Below, in pieces: positions 28,717 through 35,808 of a stretch of DNA of 64,000 bases. Source of the stretch: Sva-07 sp963715285 (GTDB lineage: Bacteria > Actinomycetota > Acidimicrobiia > Acidimicrobiales > Ilumatobacteraceae). Numbering within the stretch: position 1 is the first letter of the stretch; each line of letters starts with the position of its first letter. The stretch spans positions 124,001 to 188,000 of the forward strand of contig CAVQRU010000044.1 of NCBI GenBank assembly GCA_963715285.1. The letters run 5' to 3'. The position numbers and the translations under genes are program-made. A model generated the notes under the pieces. That model had not been told where the DNA came from. It saw nothing but the letters and a program-made list of their open reading frames with translations, and did not search any database.

Positions 28717-29895
28717 GTGGATTCGAATCCGGTCATCGACATGCTCGGACGTCGGCTCCGATTGGCGGTGATCGGCGGCGGACCGGGGAGCTTCATCGGC
28801 GCGATGCACCGGACCGCAGCCCGACTCGACGACCGCTACGAACTCGTCGCCGGCGTGCTGTCGTCCGATCCCGAGCGGTCACGCTCGGCCGCCATCGGGA
28901 TCGGCATCGCCGCTGATCGCTCCTACCCGGACGCCGATCAGCTGTTCGCCGCGGAGCAGGCCCGATCCGACGGGGCCGACGTCGTCGCCATCATGACGCC
29001 GAACGACAGCCACCATGCCTACGCACTGGCAGCGCTGCGCCACGGCTTCGACGTGATCTGCGACAAGCCGGTCACCAACACGCTGGCCGAGGCGCGCGAG
29101 GTGGTCGCGGCGGTCGAGGAGACCGGTCTCGTGTACTGCCTCACCCACAACTACACCGGATATCCGATGGTCCGCCAGGCGCGTGCGATGGTCGCGGAGG
29201 GCCGGCTCGGCGAGATCCAGTTGGTCCAGGTCGAGTACGTGCAGGGCGGCAAGGCCGCCGATCGCGACCCCGACCCCGCCGGCCCACTCCCCTGGCGGTA
29301 CGACCCCGTCCGAGGCGGGCCGTCGCTCGTGCTCGGCGACATCGGGACCCATGCCCACAACCTCGTGCGGTTCGTCACCGGCCGGGAGGTCACCGAGGTC
29401 GCAGCGGACGTCGGCCACATCGTCACCAACCGGCTCGTCGACGACTACGCCGGCGCGATGTTGCGCTTCGACAACGGCGCACGCGGTTCGTTCTGGGTGA
29501 CGCAGGCCGCCACCGGGGTGGAGAACTGCCTGCGTCTTCGTGCGTCGGGCACGCGCGGCACCATCGAGTGGATGCAGGAGGTGCCGACACAGCTGGTGTT
29601 CCGACCCGCCGGGGCACCCGTCGAGGTCCGCACCCCCAACGGGCCGGGCACGCTGCCGCTGGCGGCGCGGGCGAGCCGGATCGTGGCGGGTCATCCCGAG
29701 GGGTTCCACGAGGGGTTCGCCAACGTGTACTCCGACGCCGCGGAGGCGATCGCGGCACGCCGTTCCGGTCGTGCTCCCGATCCCTTGGCGATGCACTTCC
29801 CGAACGCGTTCGACGGACTGATGGGCGTCGCGTTCGTCGATGCGGCCATCCGGTCGAGCGCCGAGAACGGCGCCTGGACGACGGTCGAATCCTGA
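28717..29895 (+). CDS. Gfo/Idh/MocA-family NAD(P)-dependent oxidoreductase
   Basis: The protein is about 392 residues. The Rossmann start LAVIGGGPGSFIGAMHR, the family hallmark DVICDKPVTNTL (Lys of the EKP-like motif) and the domain-2 region GDIGTHAHNLVRFVTG (catalytic Asp/His) are all visible. Such enzymes oxidise or reduce sugars and inositols; AFDGLMGVAFVDAAIRSSAENG at the end is also typical. GTG 28717 is preceded by GAGGAG at good spacing. The substrate is not determinable, and there is no linked sugar transporter. Confidence 0.9.
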   Translation: MDSNPVIDMLGRRLRLAVIGGGPGSFIGAMHRTAARLDDRYELVAGVLSSDPERSRSAAIGIGIAADRSYPDADQLFAAEQARSDGADVVAIMTPNDSHHAYALAALRHGFDVICDKPVTNTLAEAREVVAAVEETGLVYCLTHNYTGYPMVRQARAMVAEGRLGEIQLVQVEYVQGGKAADRDPDPAGPLPWRYDPVRGGPSLVLGDIGTHAHNLVRFVTGREVTEVAADVGHIVTNRLVDDYAGAMLRFDNGARGSFWVTQAATGVENCLRLRASGTRGTIEWMQEVPTQLVFRPAGAPVEVRTPNGPGTLPLAARASRIVAGHPEGFHEGFANVYSDAAEAIAARRSGRAPDPLAMHFPNAFDGLMGVAFVDAAIRSSAENGAWTTVES

Positions 29896-29928
29896 GACGA
29901 GAGCCGGCGCTGCGTAGTCTGCGCCCAC

Positions 29929-30327
29929 ATGACGGACGGTGAACAGACAGCCGGCGACTTCCCGCTCAAGCAGTACCTCGGCATGGAGCTCACCGGTGAC
30001 GACCCCGGCGTCGGGTTCGCCCATGTCGATGTCGGACCGGACCACCTCAACCCGAACGGGGTCGTCCACGGTGCGGTGCTCTTCGCGCTCGTCGACACGG
30101 CCATGGGCAAGTCGACGATGAGCGTGGTCGACGAGCCCGGCCGATACTGCGCCAGCATCGAGGTGTCGCTGCGGTTCATCCGGCCCGCGGTCGCCGGTCG
30201 GCTGACTGCCACGGCCACCGTGGTGAAGCGCGGTCGCAACGTCGTCCACCTCGAGGCTCGGGTCGTCGGCGACGACCAGCGGTTGATCGCCACCGCGGCC
30301 GGAACCTTCGCCATCCTCGGCGAGTAG
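29929..30327 (+). CDS. PaaI-type hotdog thioesterase
   Basis: This 132-residue single hotdog domain has the PaaI-family signature LNPNGVVHGAVLFALVDTAMG (Asn/His/Asp of the active site) and the strand SIEVSLRFIRPAVAGRLTA. It hydrolyses acyl- or aryl-CoA thioesters. TAGTCT (29915-29920) lies 8 nt before the ATG. It follows the oxidoreductase by 33 bp on the same strand, but likely has its own start. Confidence 0.9.
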   Translation: MTDGEQTAGDFPLKQYLGMELTGDDPGVGFAHVDVGPDHLNPNGVVHGAVLFALVDTAMGKSTMSVVDEPGRYCASIEVSLRFIRPAVAGRLTATATVVKRGRNVVHLEARVVGDDQRLIATAAGTFAILGE

Positions 30328-30382
30328 CGATCGGCACGTCGGTGAGGTCACGACGGACGGTGCTCCGACGACGGGTCGCACC

Positions 30383-30982
30383 GTGACTCCGTGGTGGCTG
30401 ATCGTGTCGGCCGGCGGGTTCGTGATCCTGGCTGCCTCGGTGAACGAAGCGCGCCGACCGACCCTCTCCGCGACCGAGACCCGGGTGTTCCACGCGGTGA
30501 ACGGCCTGCCGAACCGCTGGTACTGGCCACTCTGGCTCCCGATGCAGCTCGGCAACCTCGTGGTCGGCACCGCGGCGGGCCTCGCAGTGGCCTGGACGTT
30601 GGGTGACTGGTGGGTGGCAGCGGGTGTCGTGACCGCCGCCGTCAGCAAGCTCGGCGTGGAGAAGCTGGTTCGTCGCGAGATGTCCGGTCACCTCACCGCT
30701 CGCGAGCGCCCGGGGACGAGCGAGGTCGGTGCGATCCTGCGCGGCGCCGACGTGCCGAGCTCGGGGGTGAGCTTCCCGTCGGGTCACGTCATCCTCGCCG
30801 CCGCGATCGCGACGGTCGTCACGCCGGCGCTGCCCGTCGCCTGGTGGTGGGTGCCGGTCGCGCTGACGTTCCTCGTGATGGTGGGTCGAGTCTTCGTCGG
30901 TGCGCACAACCCGCTCGACGTGACCGCGGGTCTGGGCGCCGGCCTGGTCGTCGGTGGCATCGTCGCTGTCTTCGTGGGGTGA
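30383..30982 (+). CDS. PAP2-family membrane phosphatase
   Basis: This 199-residue membrane protein starts with GTG. PAP2 motifs are present: K..R/RPG region (KLVRREMSGHLTARERPG), SFPSGH and GRVFVGAHNPLDV (R, H, D). Five or six helices are apparent. It probably dephosphorylates a lipid phosphate or undecaprenyl pyrophosphate. The stop codon lies in the first unit of a tandem repeat, so the last residues may have changed with the repeat. Confidence 0.88.
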   Translation: MTPWWLIVSAGGFVILAASVNEARRPTLSATETRVFHAVNGLPNRWYWPLWLPMQLGNLVVGTAAGLAVAWTLGDWWVAAGVVTAAVSKLGVEKLVRREMSGHLTARERPGTSEVGAILRGADVPSSGVSFPSGHVILAAAIATVVTPALPVAWWWVPVALTFLVMVGRVFVGAHNPLDVTAGLGAGLVVGGIVAVFVG

Positions 30983-31028
30983 TTCCCCTCGTGGGGTGAT
31001 CCCTCTTCGGTTTCCCCTGGGATCACCC
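30973..31028. repeat. Tandem repeat plus 10-bp inverted repeat between PAP2 and YihY genes
   Basis: CGTGGGGTGAT(T)CCC is repeated in tandem at 30973-30989 and 30990-31006. GGGTGATCCC (30994-31003) and GGGATCACCC (31019-31028) form a perfect 10-bp stem with a 15-nt loop. It may act as a terminator for the PAP2 gene or as an operator for the yihY gene, which starts 28 bp further on. Confidence 0.65.
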
Positions 31029-31055
31029 TGCCGGCGCGGTGCATCATGTCAAGAC

Positions 31056-32081
31056 ATGGACGAGTCGCCCCGACCGGACGCGCCGAACATCGTCGATCGT
31101 GCGCGCGTTTGGGGACAACGACACGCGAGACGAACGGAGTCATGGCTCGGCTCGGTGCGCGAACGAGTGGAAATCGTGGATGTCGGCGCCCGCGTGTACG
31201 AGCGTGACAAGGAGGCCGGCGGCACGCTGCTCGGGAGTGCACTGTCGTTGCGCCTCTTCTTGTTCTTCGTGCCGCTGGTACTGGTGGTCGTGGGTCTCGC
31301 TGGGCTCCTCGGCGCTCCGTCGGACGGGTCGAACACCATCGAGGTGGCAGGGCTCTCGGGCACGCTGGCCAACTACGTCGACGACGCATTCGCACAGAGT
31401 GGCCGCACCCCCTGGATCGCACTGCTGGCCGGTCTCGTCGGTGTCGCGACGACCGGTCGGGCGCTCACGCGGGCGCTCGTGCTGTCGAGCGCACTGTCGT
31501 GGCGACTGGGCGGCAAGCAGCGCACGCCGGTCCGGGTCATCGGCATCGTGGTCGGCCTCGTGGTGGGCATCACGCTGGCGGCGGCGATCATGAACCGGAT
31601 CAAGCAGAACACGGGCGCTGCGGTCACTTCGTTGTCGATGTTGGGTCTCACCGCGGTGTTCGCCGTCGTCTGGTTGCTGATCTACCAGGCCCTGCCACGC
31701 ACGACGACCGACCCCGGCGCCGCCCTCCCCGGTGCCGGGGTCGTCGCCCTGGTCACGGCCGGCCTCCAGACGATCACCCAGTTCTACCTGCCGCACCAGC
31801 TCAGCAACTCTGCGGACCTGTACGGGCAGCTCGGCGTGCTGATCGTGTTCCTCGGCTGGTTCTTCTTCCTCGGCCGCACCATCGCGTTCTCGTTCGCGCT
31901 CAATGCGGTCATCTACGAACAGGTCGGCAGCGTGTCGGTGTTCGTGTTCGGCCTTCCCGTCATCCGCCGGATCCCGCAGAGAATCCCGGCGCTCGGCCGC
32001 TACTTCGCCGTCGACTACGTGGCCGAGGGTGAATCCGAGACACCGGAGCCCACCGAGTCGCAGGGGGCCCATCGGCCCTGA
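31056..32081 (+). CDS. YihY/BrkB-family membrane protein
   Basis: This 341-residue protein has about six membrane helices and resembles the YihY/virulence-factor BrkB family. Family-like segments include LRLFLFFVPLVLVVVGLAG, GLQTITQFYLPHQLSNSADL, YGQLGVLIVFLGWFFFLGR and TIAFSFALNAVIYE. The exact role is unknown and the old 'ribonuclease BN' label is wrong for this family. ATG 31056 is favoured; the longer upstream frame crosses the repeat. Confidence 0.85.
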   Translation: MDESPRPDAPNIVDRARVWGQRHARRTESWLGSVRERVEIVDVGARVYERDKEAGGTLLGSALSLRLFLFFVPLVLVVVGLAGLLGAPSDGSNTIEVAGLSGTLANYVDDAFAQSGRTPWIALLAGLVGVATTGRALTRALVLSSALSWRLGGKQRTPVRVIGIVVGLVVGITLAAAIMNRIKQNTGAAVTSLSMLGLTAVFAVVWLLIYQALPRTTTDPGAALPGAGVVALVTAGLQTITQFYLPHQLSNSADLYGQLGVLIVFLGWFFFLGRTIAFSFALNAVIYEQVGSVSVFVFGLPVIRRIPQRIPALGRYFAVDYVAEGESETPEPTESQGAHRP

Positions 32082-32126
32082 CGCTCGGCCGCAACGATCG
32101 GTACGGTCGCCCCAGGAGGTGTTGCC

Positions 32127-33320
32127 ATGGACTTCGAGGTGTCGGAGCAGATGGAGACCATCTTGACGATGGTCCGTGAGTTCGTCGACCGCGAGCTCGT
32201 CCCGATCGAGGGCGAGATGTTGCACGGGTCGCCGGAGACGGTGCAGGAGCTGGTGGTCGCGGCGCAGGACAAGGTGCGTCAGATGGGGCTGTGGGCACCG
32301 AACCACCCCGAGGAGTACGGCGGGCTCGGGCTGTCGATGGTCGACCACGGCTTGCTGAGCGAAGCACTCGGGCGTTCACCGCTGGGGCACACCGTGTTCG
32401 GCTCGCAGGCGCCCGACGCCGGCAACATCGAGATCCTCCACCTCCACGCCACCGAAGAACAGCGCGAGCGCTTCCTGCGCCCGCTGGTGGAGGGACGGAT
32501 CCGCAGTTGCTTCTCGATGACCGAGCCGGAGACGGCCGGCTCCAACCCGTTGCTGTTGGAGACGACGGCGGTGAAGGACGGCGACGACTACGTCATCAAC
32601 GGACAGAAGTGGTTCACGTCGTCGGCCGACGGCGCGTCGTTCGCGATCGTCATGGCGGTCACCGACCCCGACGCGCCGCCCTATGCCCGCACGAGCATGA
32701 TCATCGTCCCCACGGACACGCCGGGCTTCAACCTGGTGCGCAACGTGAGCGTGATGGGCCACGCCGGGTCGGGCCACGCGAGCCACGGCGAAGTGATCTA
32801 CCAGTCGTGCCGGGTGCCGCAGTCCAACCTGCTCGGCCCGGAGGGCGGCGGGTTCGTGATCGCCCAGGAACGGCTCGGACCGGGGCGCATCCACCACTGC
32901 ATGCGGTGGCTCGGGATCGCCAGCCGTTCCTTCGACATGATGTGCGAGCGCGCCAATGCCCGTGTGATCACCCCCGACGGCGAGACGCTCGCCGACCGTC
33001 AGGTCATCCAGCACTGGGCGGCCGAACTCGACGCCGAGATCCGCGGGGCCCGGCTGCAGACGCTGCACGCGGCGTGGATGATCGACCAGCACGGCCCGAA
33101 AGCGGCGCGCGACGAGATCTCGGCGATCAAGTTCTCGGTGGCCAACACGATGCTGAAGGCGGTCGACACCGCGATCCAGGTGCACGGCGCACTGGGCGTC
33201 ACCGACGACACGATCCTCGCCTACTGGTACCGCCACGAACGCGCCGCGCGCATCTACGACGGCGCCGACGAGGTCCACAAGACCTCGCTCGGCCGACGCA
33301 TCCTCCGCCGCTACGCCTGA
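32127..33320 (+). CDS. Acyl-CoA dehydrogenase (ACAD10/11-like)
   Basis: The protein has 397 residues. FAD and substrate signatures CFSMTEPETAGSNP, WFTSSADGA, HASHGEVIYQSCRVP and LGPGRIHHCMRWLG are visible, as is IYDGADEVHK near the end, where the catalytic acid lies in this subgroup. It oxidises acyl-CoA to enoyl-CoA and fits with the enoyl-CoA hydratase 1.6 kb downstream. A strong AGGAGG site 7 nt before the ATG shows a leadered transcript. It ends 4 bp from the convergent FMN protein gene. Confidence 0.92.
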   Translation: MDFEVSEQMETILTMVREFVDRELVPIEGEMLHGSPETVQELVVAAQDKVRQMGLWAPNHPEEYGGLGLSMVDHGLLSEALGRSPLGHTVFGSQAPDAGNIEILHLHATEEQRERFLRPLVEGRIRSCFSMTEPETAGSNPLLLETTAVKDGDDYVINGQKWFTSSADGASFAIVMAVTDPDAPPYARTSMIIVPTDTPGFNLVRNVSVMGHAGSGHASHGEVIYQSCRVPQSNLLGPEGGGFVIAQERLGPGRIHHCMRWLGIASRSFDMMCERANARVITPDGETLADRQVIQHWAAELDAEIRGARLQTLHAAWMIDQHGPKAARDEISAIKFSVANTMLKAVDTAIQVHGALGVTDDTILAYWYRHERAARIYDGADEVHKTSLGRRILRRYA

Positions 33321-33323
33321 GCG

Positions 33324-34841
33324 TCACATCTGGGGTCTGACCCCAGATGTCACGGTTGGGACGCCCCAGCCGGGTTCGTAGTCGAAGACGGTGCGGGCCG
33401 ACGACGCGTGGAAGCGGTCGTCGAGCACGTCGACGTGGTCGAGCGAGATCAGCGCCGGGTGGGTGACCCCGCACGCCCGGCTGAGCGACAGCAGGTCCTT
33501 GCGCAGCGTCACCACGTAGTTGGCGAGTCGAGCCGCCTTCAGTTCGGGATCGAGACCGTGGACGAGCCACGGGTTCTGGGTGGCGACGCCGGTGGGACAC
33601 TTGCCGGTGTGGCACCGCTGGGCCTGGATGCAGCCGATCGCCATCATCGCCTCGCGGGCGACGTTGACCATGTCGCACCCGAGCCCGAAGGCCAGCGTCG
33701 ATTCGTGCGGGAACCCGAGCTTGCCGGAGCCGATGAACACGACCCTGTCGGAGATGCCCCGCCGGGCGAACTCCTTGTAGACGCGGCTGAACCCCAGCTT
33801 GAACGGCAGGGCCACCTGGTCGGTGAACACCAGCGGACCCGCACCGGTGCCGCCCTCGCCGCCGTCGATCGTGATGAAGTCGACACCGCGCTCGCCCGAC
33901 ACCATCGCCTCGGCCAGGTCCGACCAGATCGACGACTCCCCGATCGCCGACTTGATCCCGACCGGCAACCCGGTGGCCTCGGCGATTCGTTCGACGAAGT
34001 CGAGCATCGAGTCGACGTCGTGGAACTCGGGATGAGCGGCCGGGCTGATGCAGTCGCGATCCCGAGGGATCCCGCGGATCTCGCTGATCTCGCGTGTGAT
34101 CTTCGATGCGGGAAGCACCCCACCGAGTCCGGGCTTCGCGCCCTGGCTGAGCTTGATCTCGATCGCCCGGACCGGGTTGGCGGCAACGGTCTCGACGAGG
34201 CGGCCGAGGTCGAAGCGACCGTCGGCGTCGCGGGCACCGAAGTAGCCGCTGCCGAGCTGCCAGATCAGCTCGCCGCCCTGTCGGTGGTACGGCGAGATCC
34301 CGCCTTCACCGCTGTTGTGCAGGCAGCCGGCGATCTTCGCGCCCTGGTTGAGCGCGGCGATCGCGTTCGACGACAGCGCGCCGTAGCTCATCGCCGACAC
34401 GTTGATCACCGACTCGGGTCGGAACGCATTCGCCCGGCCCCGAGCTGCCCCCATCACCTTGGCGGCCGAGATGCGGTACTGGTCGTCGTAGTCGTCGTCG
34501 CCGGGCACGGGCGCCGGCAGCGGGAACGGCGAGTGCTTGATGATGAAGTAGTTCGGCGACGTCTCGAGGTCCTTGCTCGTGCCGAATGCGAAGTAGTTGT
34601 TCTCCTGCTTCGAGGACGCGTAGATCCACCGACGTTGGTCACGGTTGAACGGCCGCTCCTCGGTGTTGCTCGTGACGATGTACTGGCGCAGCTCCGGCCC
34701 GACCTCCTCGAGGATGTATCGGGCGTGACCGAGCAGCGGGAAGTTGCGCAGGATCGAATGGCGCTTCTGGCGAAGGTCGTAGGCCGTGACCGCCGCGAGA
34801 CCCGCCGCCACCACCGTGGTCAGGTTGCGACGTCGCCCCAT
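33324..34841 (-). CDS. FMN-binding glutamate-synthase-domain protein (GltB central/FMN domain)
   Basis: This 505-residue protein has an N-terminal membrane-type helix (TTVVAAGLAAVTAYDL), then the FMN/glutamate-synthase fold. Landmarks are SAMSYGALSSNAIAALNQGA, NSGEGGISPYHRQGGELIWQ, EIKLSQGAKPGLGGVLPASK, DFITIDGGEGGTGAGPLVF and the Fe-S cysteine loop GCIQAQRCHTGKCPTGVATQ. There is no glutaminase domain. Members of this group are called FMN-binding glutamate synthase family proteins; whether they make glutamate is not settled. AACGTA on the plus strand gives a TACGTT -10 box 6 nt before the ATG, supporting this start over the longer frame. Confidence 0.88.
   Translation of the reverse strand: MGRRRNLTTVVAAGLAAVTAYDLRQKRHSILRNFPLLGHARYILEEVGPELRQYIVTSNTEERPFNRDQRRWIYASSKQENNYFAFGTSKDLETSPNYFIIKHSPFPLPAPVPGDDDYDDQYRISAAKVMGAARGRANAFRPESVINVSAMSYGALSSNAIAALNQGAKIAGCLHNSGEGGISPYHRQGGELIWQLGSGYFGARDADGRFDLGRLVETVAANPVRAIEIKLSQGAKPGLGGVLPASKITREISEIRGIPRDRDCISPAAHPEFHDVDSMLDFVERIAEATGLPVGIKSAIGESSIWSDLAEAMVSGERGVDFITIDGGEGGTGAGPLVFTDQVALPFKLGFSRVYKEFARRGISDRVVFIGSGKLGFPHESTLAFGLGCDMVNVAREAMMAIGCIQAQRCHTGKCPTGVATQNPWLVHGLDPELKAARLANYVVTLRKDLLSLSRACGVTHPALISLDHVDVLDDRFHASSARTVFDYEPGWGVPTVTSGVRPQM
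33326..33350. terminator. 25-bp palindrome between convergent genes
   Basis: Arms ACATCTGGGGTC (33326-33337) and GACCCCAGATGT (33339-33350) are perfect inverted repeats around a single T. It lies 5 bp after the acyl-CoA dehydrogenase stop and inside the last codons of the opposite gene (encoding TSGVRPQM). It probably serves as a bidirectional hairpin terminator, or is a copy of a dispersed palindromic element. Confidence 0.6.
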
Positions 34842-34943
34842 GGATCGAACGTACGGCGCCGGGCCTCGTCGGTGAAGGGTCTTCGGACCCGCCGCGGCAT
34901 CTCCGGGGGCGGCACGCGAGGAGCGTCGTGTCATGCTGGCGGG

Positions 34944-35780
34944 ATGCCACGATCGATCGACACCGGCACGAACGACCTGCTCGCCCACGTCGACGGGCAC
35001 CTCGGCGTGATCACGTTCAACCGACCGGAACGGCGCAACGCGCTCTCCGATCCGATGTACGCCGGCTTCGACCGGGTGCTTCCCGCGATGGCCGCAGATC
35101 CGGAGGTGCGGGTGCTCGTGGTGACCGGTGCAGGTGGAGCGTTCTGCGCAGGTGGCGACGTCAAGGGCATGAACGAATCGCATCGGAGTGGGACACCGCG
35201 GCCCGGTCGAGGCGGGGGTGTCGACGCACAGGTCGCCAGGTTGCAGCAGCTCCAACGCCAGGTCTCGCTCGCGCTCCACGAGTTCCCGGCCCCCGTCGTG
35301 GCGGTCCTGCCGGGCGCCGCCGCCGGGGCAGGGCTGTCGATCGCGCTGGCCGCCGACCTCCGGATCGCCGCCGAACGCGCCGTACTCGTGACAGCGTTCG
35401 CGAACGTGGGGGCGTCGGGTGACTTCGGCGGATCGTGGTTCCTCACCCAACTCGTCGGCAGCGCCAAGGCGAAGGAGCTGTACTTCACGTCGCCGCGGCT
35501 CACCGCGCGCGACGCCCTCGAACTCGGCATCGTCAACGAGGTACTCGGCGACGAGGGGTTCGAGGTGGCCGCGCTCGACTGGTGCCGCACGCTCGCGGAG
35601 GGCGCCCCGATCGCGCTGCGGCTGATGAAGCAGAACCTGAACCGGGCACTCGTCACCGACCTCGCGACGGCGCTCGACGCCGAGGCGCCGAACATGGTCG
35701 AGTCGATGTCGACCGCCGATCACCGCGAGGCCGCGGCCGCGTTCGTCGAGAAGCGCCGCCCGGTCTTCGGCGGCAACTGA
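34944..35780 (+). CDS. Enoyl-CoA hydratase/isomerase family protein
   Basis: The protein has 278 residues. Crotonase fold signatures are VITFNRPERRNALSDPM, the oxyanion-hole strand GAFCAGGDVKGM and GAAAGAGLSIALAADLRIAA. At the usual catalytic Glu positions the sequence reads FANVGASGDFGGSW, so one acidic residue is replaced by Ala/Ser and Asp is offset; activity may be that of an isomerase. CATGCT (34932-34937) lies 6 nt before the ATG. It stands between the FMN protein and the arylsulfatase. Confidence 0.87.
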   Translation: MPRSIDTGTNDLLAHVDGHLGVITFNRPERRNALSDPMYAGFDRVLPAMAADPEVRVLVVTGAGGAFCAGGDVKGMNESHRSGTPRPGRGGGVDAQVARLQQLQRQVSLALHEFPAPVVAVLPGAAAGAGLSIALAADLRIAAERAVLVTAFANVGASGDFGGSWFLTQLVGSAKAKELYFTSPRLTARDALELGIVNEVLGDEGFEVAALDWCRTLAEGAPIALRLMKQNLNRALVTDLATALDAEAPNMVESMSTADHREAAAAFVEKRRPVFGGN

Positions 35781-35808
35781 CGCCCCACGGCGCGCCTACG
35801 GTTCCCCC

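Noticed and set aside
30954..31055. N-terminal extension of YihY through the hairpin repeat
   Set aside because: The added 34 residues are encoded by repeat DNA overlapping the PAP2 end and lack similarity to the family; ATG 31056 gives a normal N-terminus.
33408..34943. Long plus-strand extension upstream of the enoyl-CoA hydratase
   Set aside because: It is antisense to the FMN glutamate-synthase-like gene; crotonase homology begins only at ATG 34944, which has its own -10 box.
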